From Sphingobacterium sp. UBA4616 (lineage in GTDB: Bacteria; Bacteroidota; Bacteroidia; Sphingobacteriales; Sphingobacteriaceae): DNA of 64,000 nucleotides. The position numbers were made by a program, and so were the translations under genes. The notes beneath the pieces were generated by a model. It worked only from the letters and a program-made list of their open reading frames with translations. It was not told the origin of the DNA and made no database searches. The stretch spans positions 1 to 64,000 of the forward strand of contig DGIS01000025.1 of NCBI GenBank assembly GCA_002386525.1, read 5' to 3'. This document shows, piece after piece, positions 54,626-64,000 of the stretch (within the stretch, counting starts at the first letter, position 1; every line of letters starts with the position of its first letter).

Positions 54626-56516
54626 ATCATTATCTATATTATTTTTGTTTCTAAACATTACTAATGCTATTGGGCAATTTAATAATGATAATTTCTTAAA
54701 ACTAATTGAAAATAATAAAGTTGAAAAAAGGGAATACTTGGATAAAATGGACATTTGGGTCGATAAAGAATTCTCGGCAGGCCGTACTTTTTCAAGGGAA
54801 GAGTTAACAGAACACTTAAAAACCTATCTCGCCTTGACACAAAAACACAAGGAGTTTTATCTTTATAAAATCAATTATTACATCAAATTAGCCAATAATG
54901 CTCAATATGCAAATAGGAATGGTGAGTGCTTTTATTTCCTTGAAAAGGCAGAAAAAGAAATATTTAAGCTATTTAAACAACGCTCATTAATTGTCTCAGC
55001 AAGAAAAATAAATGTTTACTTAGAGAATAGAAACTACAAAAAAGTTGTTGATACGTACAGAAAAAATCGGTCCTATCTAAATACCTTACCCCAACTAATC
55101 AAAGATAAAGCGTTAAACCTTAATATTTCCATTGAATATATTTCGCTTTTTAACCCAGCCATGGAGGCCTGTGTTGAAATTGGAAATATTAAAGAAGCCG
55201 ATAGTGTCTTCGCACTCTCCGAAAGAATTTACGCTGAATTGAAACAAAAACTGCCCCAGGATAATTTACAAGCCCAATATGTTAATTTCTATCAAGCACA
55301 CATCCGATATCAATACAGTTTAAATGGAGTTTTCAAAAAGGATAAAGCACTTCAAGCTTTAAATGAGATGAAACTAGCTGTCAATAGCGAGTTTGTTAAT
55401 GCAAATGAAATTAATAATGATATCAGAAGCAAATATTATTTATCCAAAGCCAAATATTATTTACGCGTCGGAATTAAAGATTCAACAAATTCCTACCTAG
55501 ACTCACTTAGAAATGTCCCATTTTTAAATGAAGAACAACATTACGAAGCGAATGCCTTAACAACATTAATAGCTGAGAAAGAAGGAAATTACTACAAGGC
55601 TTACAATGAAATGAAAAAAGTTGCAATTTCAAGCGATTCGTTGCGGGCATTACTGGTCGATGATATAGATAAGCTTATTTATGCACATACAGAATCAGAA
55701 GTAAATCGCGAATTATTGCGAGTTTCCGAAGAGAAAGAAAATACGCGAAATCTTTGGATTATTTGCCTAATATCGATATTTATCATAGTTGGGACTCTAG
55801 TATATATTATCATAAAAAGGAGAGAAAAAGCATCAAAAAAGCGTATTGAAGAGTTAAATACTGAAGTAAACCTCCAGATTTCAATTATGGAAGAACGACT
55901 AGCATTTGTGAGAAGAGATGAAAAGAAAAGATTAGCTCAAGATCTGCACGATTCATTTTCCAGTAAAATTGCAAGTGTCAAACAGCGCTTGACAATACTA
56001 CAAAATGAGAACATGAGCGCCGAACAGATCGAAAATGTTGATGTCCTCATCAATATTTCAAATGAATTGTATGACGAGTCTAGGAAACATAGCCACAATT
56101 TGTACACAGAAGATTTTATTAGCGATGACAAAACATACATTGAAAATTTGATGAAAATCATCAAATATGCATTGCCTAAAAATAGATATGAAACAGAGAT
56201 AAATATTGACCCAGGCGCGCTAGATAAAATCACTCTTGAAATCCGAATTCAACTTATCTATATATTTCAAGAAATATTAACAAATATAATTAAACATGCA
56301 AAGGCAAAAAAAATACAGATAGCTATTTATAAAGAAGACAACAAATTGAACATATTAATTGAGGATAATGGAAAGGGGTTCAATGAAAATAAAAAGCTTA
56401 AACAAGGTATAGGATTTAAATCTATACAGAATAGGCTGGAAAATATCAACGGTAAACTCACTATATCATCAAATTCAACTAACACGTCTATCTTCATTGA
56501 AATTTTGGGGGTATAA
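54609..56516 (+). CDS. Sensor histidine kinase (HisKA_3 type) with N-terminal TPR-like region
   Basis: 635 residues: signal peptide (SLSILFLFLNITNAIGQ), about 330 residues of helical TPR-like repeats outside the membrane, one membrane helix (LWIICLISIFIIVGTLVYII, near 380-400), a coiled coil, HisKA_3 with the phosphorylated His447 (LAQDLHDSFSSKIASVK) and an HATPase domain (FQEILTNIIKHAKAKK, IEDNGKGFNENK). This is the NarX/DesK-like layout used with LuxR regulators. It senses something in the periplasm, perhaps unassembled fimbrial parts. Confidence 0.92.
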   Translation: MALLTKSLSILFLFLNITNAIGQFNNDNFLKLIENNKVEKREYLDKMDIWVDKEFSAGRTFSREELTEHLKTYLALTQKHKEFYLYKINYYIKLANNAQYANRNGECFYFLEKAEKEIFKLFKQRSLIVSARKINVYLENRNYKKVVDTYRKNRSYLNTLPQLIKDKALNLNISIEYISLFNPAMEACVEIGNIKEADSVFALSERIYAELKQKLPQDNLQAQYVNFYQAHIRYQYSLNGVFKKDKALQALNEMKLAVNSEFVNANEINNDIRSKYYLSKAKYYLRVGIKDSTNSYLDSLRNVPFLNEEQHYEANALTTLIAEKEGNYYKAYNEMKKVAISSDSLRALLVDDIDKLIYAHTESEVNRELLRVSEEKENTRNLWIICLISIFIIVGTLVYIIIKRREKASKKRIEELNTEVNLQISIMEERLAFVRRDEKKRLAQDLHDSFSSKIASVKQRLTILQNENMSAEQIENVDVLINISNELYDESRKHSHNLYTEDFISDDKTYIENLMKIIKYALPKNRYETEINIDPGALDKITLEIRIQLIYIFQEILTNIIKHAKAKKIQIAIYKEDNKLNILIEDNGKGFNENKKLKQGIGFKSIQNRLENINGKLTISSNSTNTSIFIEILGV

Positions 56517-56616
56517 AAGCCTCTGGACTTGCAAATAAAAGCGGCAGTCTTAGTTAAGCAGTTTTTTAAGATATTTCTGTTTTTTACTAAATTGTCCGAT
56601 TGTGAGATTCAGATGA

Positions 56617-56689
56617 AGATCCAGAAATGCCTGAAGAGGATGATCTGGATATCCAAGAAGAAAGTGATCTCACTCCTCTTTACACATAG
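56617..56689 (+). pseudogene. Fragment of the acidic repeat protein gene
   Basis: In frame 56617 the translation SDEDPEMPEEDDLDIQEES matches the start of the repeat block in 49510-49929 (SDEDPEIPEEDDLGIQEE), then stops at 56687-56689. No start codon. It shows a past duplication or recombination 7 kb apart. Confidence 0.7.
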
Positions 56690-56779
56690 ATCGGTGTATC
56701 GAATCTATGGCTTCACTAGTTTCTAATTTAATGAATAGATACCGTTAATAGACCATTTTTAAAAGCAACTTGTGACATT

Positions 56780-58378
56780 TTAGGAATAATTCTCAGCAGC
56801 TTTCGCTATCAATAATCCTCTTTTATAACGCGTCAAAAATTGATCAAATCCTTCTTTGTCCATTCGATCAGGATACACTATTTGATATTCCTTTTTCTTA
56901 AATACATTGTTGGACAGGTAAGCGCTGAGGGTCTCGCCTTCCAACCTATCTTTCGAGTAAGAAGCAAGAAGAGCCATCCCCCACGCCCCACCTTCGCCAG
57001 CTGTTGACATTACGGAGATCGGTACATTGAGCACTGCTGCACAGACTTTTTGTACAACATCCGGTGTCTTGAATAAGCCTCCGTGAGCACATATGTGATC
57101 AAACGAAAAATTTTCATCATTTGTTAATATATCCATTCCTATCCTGAGCACTGCAAATGCTGAAAAAAGTTGCGTCCGCATAAAGTTTGCAAGATTGAAA
57201 TTACTTTCGGCTGTACGAATAAATAGTGGGCGTCCCTTTACTATTTCTGTAATATTTTCGGCTGAATAATAACCATAACTCATTAAACCTCCGCAATCCC
57301 GATCACCTGACATTGCTTGATTGAATAATACATTGAATAATTCGTCTCTATCTGTTTTCAATCCCATACTTTTACAAAATTCACCGAATATATTAATCCA
57401 TGCATTAATATCGCTGGAACAATTATTAGCAAGAATAATCCCTATCGTATTTCCTTCAGGTGTTGCCATAATATCTATTTCAGAATAGATGTTACTAAGC
57501 TTTTTTTCCAAAACAAATTGTGCAAAAATAGATGTACCCACAGATATGTTTCCTGTACGCTTTTGAATACTGTTTGTCGCAACAATACCCGTTGCGCCGT
57601 CTCCTTCCGGAGCACACATTGGAATACCTCCACCTAATAAACCAGACGGATCCAACAATATGGCACCCTGCTCATGCAGATTTCCTGCAGGTTCACCGGC
57701 TATCCGAACAACTGGCATGATGTCCAATAATGTCCAAGAGTATTTTCTGTCAGCAATCAAAGTGTCAAACTTATGAATCAACCCCTCATCAAATTGCTTT
57801 TTTATTTCATCCACAGGAAACATGCCCGAAGCATCACCTATTCCCAAAACCTTTTCACCGGTCAAAAGCCAATGCACATATCCAGACAATGTTGTGATAT
57901 AATTGATATCACTGACATGCGGTTCATTATCCAAAATAGCTTGATAGAGATGAGATATACTCCAACGTTGGGGAATCTTACTTTTAAAACTTCGAGTGAG
58001 CTGTGAAGATGCTTCTGACGTTGTTGCATTACGCCAAGTGCGGAATGGCACCAGTAATTTTCCAGATTTATTGAGTACAATATAGCCCTGCATCATGGCG
58101 GAACATCCAATGGTACCTATTTTCCGTAAAGGAATACCAAATTTACTTTGTACCTCTGTTGAAACTTGTTTAAACGCTTCCTGGATACCGGTAATTATTT
58201 CTTTTTCACAGTAGGTCCAAAAACCGTCGATAAGTTTATTCTCCCAATCGTAGATACCGGAACTAATGATTTCAAAATTTTGATCGATTAATACAGCTTT
58301 GATCCGAGTTGAACCCAGCTCAATACCGAGAGCAGTGTTGCCCTGTAATATGCTTTCTCTAATGACGCGAGTATTCAT
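56780..58378 (-). CDS. FGGY-family carbohydrate kinase (ribulokinase/xylulokinase-like)
   Basis: 532 residues. N-terminal LGIELGSTRIKAVLID phosphate-1 loop, ENKLIDGFWTY, PFRTWRNATTSEAS, VHWLLTGEKVLGIGDASGMF (Asp catalytic), ATP site GGLFKTPDVV and TAGEGGAWGMALLASY. The length and segments remind me of the 530-residue Bacteroides FGGY kinase of the arabinose locus, so L-ribulose or D-xylulose are likely substrates. There is no isomerase or epimerase next to it. The kinase is divergent from an MFS transporter, and both may be controlled from the 270-bp gap. Confidence 0.9.
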   Translation of the reverse strand: MNTRVIRESILQGNTALGIELGSTRIKAVLIDQNFEIISSGIYDWENKLIDGFWTYCEKEIITGIQEAFKQVSTEVQSKFGIPLRKIGTIGCSAMMQGYIVLNKSGKLLVPFRTWRNATTSEASSQLTRSFKSKIPQRWSISHLYQAILDNEPHVSDINYITTLSGYVHWLLTGEKVLGIGDASGMFPVDEIKKQFDEGLIHKFDTLIADRKYSWTLLDIMPVVRIAGEPAGNLHEQGAILLDPSGLLGGGIPMCAPEGDGATGIVATNSIQKRTGNISVGTSIFAQFVLEKKLSNIYSEIDIMATPEGNTIGIILANNCSSDINAWINIFGEFCKSMGLKTDRDELFNVLFNQAMSGDRDCGGLMSYGYYSAENITEIVKGRPLFIRTAESNFNLANFMRTQLFSAFAVLRIGMDILTNDENFSFDHICAHGGLFKTPDVVQKVCAAVLNVPISVMSTAGEGGAWGMALLASYSKDRLEGETLSAYLSNNVFKKKEYQIVYPDRMDKEGFDQFLTRYKRGLLIAKAAENYS

Positions 58379-58653
58379 AACATAGTAGTTTAATGGTCTT
58401 CGACGATATAAATTAGATTAACTGCTAATTCTGTATCAGACCAACGGTAAATAAATAACATTCCTAAAATCTATGCTCAATTATATGTAAATGTAGCCGA
58501 CATTTTTATCATTCACTGATAGAAATGACAAAAAACAGGGTAAATTTGTATAAGTATAAATCGTTTTTGGCTGGATAAAGATATCTTCGTTTGGCACCTT
58601 CTTCGATGACCTTTGATATTCAGCTTCTATTTAAATTTAAAAATGCATACATA

Positions 58654-59856
58654 ATGAGGCAAAATAGTGTTTCGGAATTCTCTTCGCACATTTCCTTTAA
58701 ATTCATACTTTTGTTAAGTCTCTGTCACCTTATCAACGACAGCATACAATCTCTTATTCCTGCGATTCATCCAATTGTCAAAAAAGAATTTTCTTTAAAT
58801 TTTACACAAATTGGGATCATAACGCTGGTGTTTCAGTTTTCATCATCACTATTACAGCCTATAGTAGGTTTTATTATTGACAGAAAACATTATCCCTACT
58901 TGTTTCCCACGGGTATGTTAATTAGTGTGACCGGCATCATCCTTCTCGCCATTTGCTCCAGTTATGTATGGCTGCTGGTAGCAGTAGCTACTGTAGGTGC
59001 GGGATCGGCGATATTTCATCCGGAGGCTTCACGTATAGCCTATATATGCTCCAAAAATAAACGAGGATTGACGCAATCAATCTTTCAATTGGGCGGAAAC
59101 TTTGGATCTGCTCTAGGCCCTATATTAGCAGCTCTACTAGTAGCATCTTATGGCAGGTTGAATGTCTTTTGGATGTCACCAGTAGCGCTGATCGCCATTG
59201 TCATTATGTTTTACATTTCAAAATGGTTTAATACAAAATTAATTGAGAATATGAGAAGCATAAAAAAAAGTACTGGAAATGCTTCGAACCAATGTATACC
59301 GCGAAAAACTATAGTTCTTTCGATTATTATATTGTTAATACTCATTTTTTCTAAATATTTCTACTCTTCCAGCATTTCAAGCTATTATACATTCTATTTG
59401 ATCAATAAATTTGGTGTTTCTATCCAGCAATCCCAGTGGTACTTATTTATCTATCTCTTAGCAGTAGCGCTAGGAACAATGATCGGTGGCCCCCTAGGCG
59501 ATAAGATAGGACGAAAATATGTCATCTGGATTTCTATACTCGGTGCATCACCATTTGCACTTGCACTCCCCTATGCAAATCTTCCCTGCACCGTTGTTCT
59601 CACTTTCATTATAGGCATGATCATTGCCTCAGCATTCTCCGCCATATTGTTATATGCGCAAGAACTTTTGCCCCAAAATATAGGAATGATTTCAGGATTA
59701 TTTTTTGGTCTTTCATTCGGTATGGGGGGTATTGGATCCGCTGTGATTGGGGCAATAGCAGATAGTCATGGTATTGATTACATATATCGCATATGTTCAT
59801 ACTTACCACTTGTAGGTTTGGTAGTAGTATTTCTTCCTACGACGAAGAAATTGTAG
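58654..59856 (+). CDS. MFS transporter, fosmidomycin-resistance (Fsr)-like
   Basis: 400 residues from ATG 58654 (a frame extension to 58591 adds 21 residues of low value). Twelve membrane helices can be counted; the loop between helices 2 and 3 reads GFIIDRKHYPYLFPTGM, and GSAIFHPEASRIA with NKRGLTQSIFQLGGNFGSAL are strong signs of the Fsr group. It exports small compounds; the substrate is unknown. A TAAATTTG element at 58541 might be its -7 box, without a clear -33. Confidence 0.88.
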   Translation: MRQNSVSEFSSHISFKFILLLSLCHLINDSIQSLIPAIHPIVKKEFSLNFTQIGIITLVFQFSSSLLQPIVGFIIDRKHYPYLFPTGMLISVTGIILLAICSSYVWLLVAVATVGAGSAIFHPEASRIAYICSKNKRGLTQSIFQLGGNFGSALGPILAALLVASYGRLNVFWMSPVALIAIVIMFYISKWFNTKLIENMRSIKKSTGNASNQCIPRKTIVLSIIILLILIFSKYFYSSSISSYYTFYLINKFGVSIQQSQWYLFIYLLAVALGTMIGGPLGDKIGRKYVIWISILGASPFALALPYANLPCTVVLTFIIGMIIASAFSAILLYAQELLPQNIGMISGLFFGLSFGMGGIGSAVIGAIADSHGIDYIYRICSYLPLVGLVVVFLPTTKKL

Positions 59857-59935
59857 ATACCGTATTCGCCCACCTAGATTTTCCCAAAAAAAGCACTTGA
59901 AATTCGCAAACACCAAAACGGATCATTCTAACCGT

Positions 59936-59966
59936 GAAACCGTTCCCAAAATTTGGGAACGGTTTC
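59936..59966. terminator. Terminator after the MFS gene
   Basis: GAAACCGTTCCCAAA / TTTGGGAACGGTTTC, a perfect 15-bp inverted repeat around one base, followed by an A-rich run. Confidence 0.8.
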
Positions 59967-60012
59967 ATTAAAAAAAAACCAGTCTAGCAAATCTTTCCGA
60001 ATGCAACTATAA

Positions 60013-60020
60013 TATCTTTG
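60013..60020 (+). promoter_or_regulatory. Possible -7 element of the susC operon
   Basis: TATCTTTG fits TAnnTTTG, 146 bp before the SusC start. A -33 TTG at the proper distance is missing, so it may need an activator. Confidence 0.35.
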
Positions 60021-60165
60021 AGTATTGACTAACCGAATATAGTAGACCTACAAGCCTTATTTTATAATACACTAAGAATAAGATAACGGTAATATTTTTC
60101 CATGTAGGCTGAGAAGTTCGTGATGCTCAAAAATGTTAAGAGACCAATTTTAAACCAATTAAGGT

Positions 60166-62976
60166 ATGTTAGAATTACAAAGTTTGCTTAAATCTAAGAC
60201 AGCTTATGCTATGCTCTTTTGTTTCCCCTTGTGGAGCTATGCACAGCAGGATGTCTCTTTAGAGAAAACTCTAGAGCAAGATTCTATCAGTAACATCAAT
60301 CAATTAATCTATTTCAATACACCTAAGCAGTACTCCACAGCTTCGGTGTCCAAATTACCTGGCTATGCAATTGCCTCAACTCCAGTATTTGGTTACCTTA
60401 CTGCAGCGGCGGGACAATTGGCCGGTCTAAAGGTTAGCCAAAACAATGGACAGCCATTAAATGAAGACATGAGCTATCAACTCAGGGGTCGCCCGCCGAT
60501 CATCCTAATCGATGGTATTCCGCGTTCTGTTACCGAAATTGGCATGCAGGAGATCGAATCAATTTCGGTGTTGAAAGATGCTGTCTCCTTAGCAATGCTG
60601 GGCATCCGTGGCGCTGATGGCGCAATAGCAATTGTCACCAAAAAAGGGTACACCGATAGGACACAGATTAATTTCTCGGCTCAGTATGGTATCCAAAAAC
60701 CATTGCAAAACTTAATCGGAAAACCATTGCACGCCTATCAGTATGCCCTATTGTACAATGAAGCATTAAAAAATGATGGGCTTTCGGTCACAAACAATGG
60801 TTTTAGTGAAACTGCTCTAACGAGCTTTAAAGATAGTAATAATCCATTGACCTATCCAAATGTAGATTGGGCTGAACAGGTCATTAAAAACAACGCTACT
60901 GTTGCACGATACAATCTGAATACCCGCGGAGGAAACAAATATGTCAAGTATTTCGTCAATCTCGAACATCTCAGTCAAAACGGCCTACTGAAAACCAATG
61001 CCAACAACAATTATAGTACGAACACCAACGCGAAGGGGTATTTTGTCCGTTCGAATGTGGATGTCAGGCTTTCCGATTTACTGGAGGCCGGAGTGTATAT
61101 CCAAGGCCGTATATTGAATGCCAACAGCCCCGGTAATGATGGGACAGACAATATCTTTCAGTCAATTTTAAACACCCCTAATAGTGCATACCCGATATAT
61201 AACTTGGATGGGACCTTTGGCGGCTCTTCCAAATTTCAAAATAATATATTAGCGCAGACTAACGCTTCAGGATATGCGGTAGCTAATACGCGAACTATAT
61301 TAACGGACTTCTACTTAAAACGTTCTTTGGATGATGTACTGAAAGGTTTGTGGTTAAAAGCCAGAGCTTCATTTTTTTCCAACCTCCGTGAAAATTACGT
61401 ACGAAACAAATCATTCGCCGTATTTCAGTTAATGAACGACGATCTCGAAGCACCAATATATAAACAGTATGGTAATAATACGGAACAAAATAACAGCAAT
61501 AACATAGCATTTCAGAATAGATCAAATTTTCAGGAGCTTTCAATAGGCTACTCCAATGAAACCGAAAAGCATGGGATCGACCTTATACTGTTAGCTAATC
61601 GAGACAATCTGGTCAATGGTTCAGACCTACAATATACTGTACAGGGCATATCGGGACATGCTGCTTACCACTATGACAATCGCTACCTAGCAGAGCTGTC
61701 TTTTGCTGTTAATGGTGCTAATCGTTACCCAAACGACGGAGGGTTCAAATACGGTACATTCCCCGCTATCGGCTTAGGTTGGAATATACACCAAGAAGAA
61801 CTACTTAAAGACGTAAAATGGATAAACAAAATAAAGCTATTCGGATCATATGGTTTATTAGGTCGTGACAATGCGAGTTATTACACCTATATACAAAGTT
61901 ATAATGGTACGCCAGAAACTTTTTTCGGATCAACAGCGGGCTCAGCAGGAACAATAGGTGAGTCTTATTTGGCCAACGCAAACCCGACCTGGGCCAAAGT
62001 GAATATGCTAAATCTCGGTATCGATGGTGCGCTCTTTAACGACCAATTCACTTTTCAACTCACTTACTACAAAAATAAATACCGCGATCTCAATATTACA
62101 CGCAAAAGTAACAATTCGCTGTTGGGCATCAGTTATCCCAATGAAAATATCGGCAAACAGGATTACACCGGATACGAAACCGAAGTGGGATGGCGCAACC
62201 ATACCTCTAAATTCTCCTATTATGCCTTACTGAACGCAAGCTTCCAAAAATCGAAAATGGTCTACGAAGCCGAACCTGCGTTGGCCTATTCTTACATGTC
62301 TTCGTCAGGGCATCCTGTTGGACAGACCATAGGATATATCGCCGAAGGATTATACACGAGTGCTGATGAATTACAATCATCACCAACAGTGGAGGGCTAC
62401 ACACCACAATTAGGAGATATTCGTTACCGAGACCGGAATGGTGACGGTCTGATCAATCAATATGATCAGGGTCCAATAGGTTCAGAAAAACCACAAATCT
62501 TGCTCGGAACCAATTTAGGCTTTAGCTTCGCCAACATCGATTTTTCCATCTTCTTTCAGGGTATGATAAATCGTGAAGTCTATCTTTCTGGCAATAGTTA
62601 CCGGGAATTTAACAGCGGTACGGGTCAGGCTTACAGCACACAGCTCGATCGTTTTACCATAGACAACCCGAATGCCGACTATCCAAGATTAAGCACCAGT
62701 TCAGGCCCGCAAAGTGGTGCGATTAACAACAATGTATATTCAACCTTTTGGTTACGTAGTGGCAACTATCTACGCATTCGCACTGTCGAATTAGGCTATA
62801 CATTACCCACAATCTTAACGCAACGGGTTAAGATCAAGTCGGCGCGGGTTTTTGCTAATGGTTTTAACCTATATACATTTAGCTCAAAAACATTCAACGG
62901 TGCCGATCCAGAAAATTTCCGTGGTCTGTACCCTATACAAAAAATCATCAGTTTCGGTCTAAACATCCAACTATAA
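60166..62976 (+). CDS. susC: SusC/RagA-type TonB-dependent outer membrane transporter
   Basis: 936 residues. Signal peptide (SKTAYAMLFCFPLWSYAQ), then the plug domain: GQLAGLKVSQNNGQPLNEDM, RGRPPIILIDGIPRSVTEIG, ISVLKDAVSLAMLGIRGADG, then beta-barrel repeats to the last strand (ISFGLNIQL). The carboxypeptidase-like domain usual at the N-terminus of SusC is absent, so this is a shorter type. It takes up an oligosaccharide or peptide with its SusD partner 11 bp later. No glycoside hydrolase is in view; such genes may lie right of the window. Confidence 0.93.
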   Translation: MLELQSLLKSKTAYAMLFCFPLWSYAQQDVSLEKTLEQDSISNINQLIYFNTPKQYSTASVSKLPGYAIASTPVFGYLTAAAGQLAGLKVSQNNGQPLNEDMSYQLRGRPPIILIDGIPRSVTEIGMQEIESISVLKDAVSLAMLGIRGADGAIAIVTKKGYTDRTQINFSAQYGIQKPLQNLIGKPLHAYQYALLYNEALKNDGLSVTNNGFSETALTSFKDSNNPLTYPNVDWAEQVIKNNATVARYNLNTRGGNKYVKYFVNLEHLSQNGLLKTNANNNYSTNTNAKGYFVRSNVDVRLSDLLEAGVYIQGRILNANSPGNDGTDNIFQSILNTPNSAYPIYNLDGTFGGSSKFQNNILAQTNASGYAVANTRTILTDFYLKRSLDDVLKGLWLKARASFFSNLRENYVRNKSFAVFQLMNDDLEAPIYKQYGNNTEQNNSNNIAFQNRSNFQELSIGYSNETEKHGIDLILLANRDNLVNGSDLQYTVQGISGHAAYHYDNRYLAELSFAVNGANRYPNDGGFKYGTFPAIGLGWNIHQEELLKDVKWINKIKLFGSYGLLGRDNASYYTYIQSYNGTPETFFGSTAGSAGTIGESYLANANPTWAKVNMLNLGIDGALFNDQFTFQLTYYKNKYRDLNITRKSNNSLLGISYPNENIGKQDYTGYETEVGWRNHTSKFSYYALLNASFQKSKMVYEAEPALAYSYMSSSGHPVGQTIGYIAEGLYTSADELQSSPTVEGYTPQLGDIRYRDRNGDGLINQYDQGPIGSEKPQILLGTNLGFSFANIDFSIFFQGMINREVYLSGNSYREFNSGTGQAYSTQLDRFTIDNPNADYPRLSTSSGPQSGAINNNVYSTFWLRSGNYLRIRTVELGYTLPTILTQRVKIKSARVFANGFNLYTFSSKTFNGADPENFRGLYPIQKIISFGLNIQL

Positions 62977-62987
62977 TACAGGGAGAT

Positions 62988-64000
62988 ATGAAAAAAACAG
63001 TAATTTGTGTACTAGCCTGTGCCATGCTCGGGATAGCTTCTTGCAACAAATTTGAACACCAACCAGAAGAAAGGATTCTGCTCGGTGATGTATTTGATCC
63101 CACTGATAAGGAGGGTGTACAGGCAAAAGCCTATCTATTCGGAATCTACTCCTTTCTTCCTAACGGATTCAACCGCATAACAGGCGATATGCTTGATGCC
63201 GCAACGGATGATGCTGTACCATCTTCCGAAACATCGGATATTCGGCTATTTACAAACGGTCAGTTAACCGCTGTAAATTATCCGGACAATAACTGGCAGA
63301 ATAGCTATACGATTATTCGCCGAGCAAATGTATTCTTACAAAATATATCGGTAGTACCCATTCCCGAAAACATGATCCGTCGCTATAAAGCCGAAGCGCG
63401 GTTTCTTAGGGCATTCGCATATTTTGAGTTGTTAAAGCGCTACGGTGGGATCCCAATAGTGGGCGATAACATTTTCGAACTGTCCGATGACCTGAATATC
63501 CCTCGGAGCTCCTATGCTGAATGTGTAGATTTGATTGCCAATGAATGTGAGGCGATCAAAGGTGATCTGCCCGCAGCTTCTTCGGCCCTGCTCACTACAA
63601 CGGAATATGGACGTGTCACAAATGAAGCTGCTTTAGCGCTAAAACTGAGGTTATATCTCTACGCAGCTAGCCCTCTTTTTAACGGCGGCGGCGTTAGCGT
63701 TAACCCACAAATCAAACTACTTAATGGTTATCCGAACAAAGACAACGGACGTTGGACGCGTGTGCTTTCGACCGCTGAAGAATTGATAGCCAAGGGCTAC
63801 CATAAATTACCAGCTGGCACAGGTTCAATCGCTTATGCAAATATCTTTACAACCAAAGTAAACACGGATATTATCTTTGCCAAGCAATCGGCCAATTCAA
63901 CTTCCTTAGAGGCAAATAATGCACCAGTGGGCTATGTTGCTCCTGCGGCCAGCAATGGTCGAACAAGCCCTACACAAAACTTTGTCAACGCCTTTCCTAT
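62988..64000 (+). CDS. susD: SusD/RagB-family nutrient-binding lipoprotein, 3' end outside the window
   Basis: 337 codons are visible from ATG 62988, 11 bp after susC. Lipobox GIASC (Cys19), then typical SusD parts: NNWQNSYTIIRRANVFLQNI, MIRRYKAEARFLRAFAYFEL, LLKRYGGIPIV, GRVTNEAALALKLRLYLYAA with SPLFNG. It caps the SusC barrel and binds the substrate at the cell surface. The frame is open to the edge of the window. Confidence 0.93.
   Translation, partial: MKKTVICVLACAMLGIASCNKFEHQPEERILLGDVFDPTDKEGVQAKAYLFGIYSFLPNGFNRITGDMLDAATDDAVPSSETSDIRLFTNGQLTAVNYPDNNWQNSYTIIRRANVFLQNISVVPIPENMIRRYKAEARFLRAFAYFELLKRYGGIPIVGDNIFELSDDLNIPRSSYAECVDLIANECEAIKGDLPAASSALLTTTEYGRVTNEAALALKLRLYLYAASPLFNGGGVSVNPQIKLLNGYPNKDNGRWTRVLSTAEELIAKGYHKLPAGTGSIAYANIFTTKVNTDIIFAKQSANSTSLEANNAPVGYVAPAASNGRTSPTQNFVNAFP

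Noticed and set aside
1..64000. CRISPR arrays, tRNA or rRNA genes, phage modules
   Set aside because: No regularly spaced repeats, cloverleaf-like or rRNA-like segments, or phage structural genes were noticed on reading through the window.

Overview
The window looks like chromosomal DNA from a member of the Bacteroidota, most likely Sphingobacteriaceae (Sphingobacterium-like). The evidence is a SusC/SusD pair at the right edge, a fimbrillin-type lipoprotein, many short lipoproteins, AT-rich intergenic DNA, promoters of the TTTG / TAnnTTTG type, and IS21 and IS3 family remnants. I see no rRNA, tRNA or CRISPR array. The genome family is inferred from gene content, not from a database match.

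Layout. 0-5 kb: the end of an IS21 element, a dead HxlR regulator, a live divergent HxlR/SDR pair with a GTTAC operator array, an AraC regulator with a TetX-like flavin monooxygenase, and an IS3 orfA remnant. 5-16 kb: lipoproteins and hypotheticals, a lipoprotein subtilase whose C-terminal domain and terminator recur 6.5 kb away in a second secreted protein that carries an in-frame amber codon, a second HxlR/SDR module, and a kinase-like phosphotransferase. 16-25 kb: Crp/DoxX, a membrane-bound AraC, DUF2306, a zeta-toxin remnant, DUF421, an SDR, a reductase remnant and a stand-alone receiver. 25-31 kb: a glycan gene group (GT4 fused to an alpha/alpha domain, GH100-like protein, second GT4, PIG-L deacetylase).

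31-46 kb is a stress-type island: SHOCT and coiled-coil envelope proteins, two intact and one dead BON-domain gene, an AraC-type regulator, a PPOX-family protein, a broken beta-CASP nuclease, Hsp20, an L,D-transpeptidase and a magnesium-type P-type ATPase. Its right part (41.3-45.9 kb) is a graveyard holding broken SDR, P-type ATPase, PfkB, cysteine desulfurase, GT4, NAD(P)HX dehydratase and BON genes. At least three of these (GT4, BON, and the leader upstream of the P-type ATPase) are second copies of intact elements nearby. The three BON genes and the L,D-transpeptidase share a rigid promoter layout: two 8-bp boxes of TTATACAA type, 21 bp start to start, then 21 bp to a GAACTTTA/G element. 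This suggests one small regulon, possibly controlled by the adjacent AraC protein.

46-64 kb: DUF6624, AlkB, a Tat-exported SDR, an acidic repeat protein (with a fragment of itself at 56.6 kb), the third HxlR/SDR module, a fimbrillin operon with a 57-residue leader gene divergent from a LuxR-type regulator and histidine kinase, and a carbohydrate region with an FGGY kinase, an MFS transporter and a SusC/SusD pair cut by the window edge.
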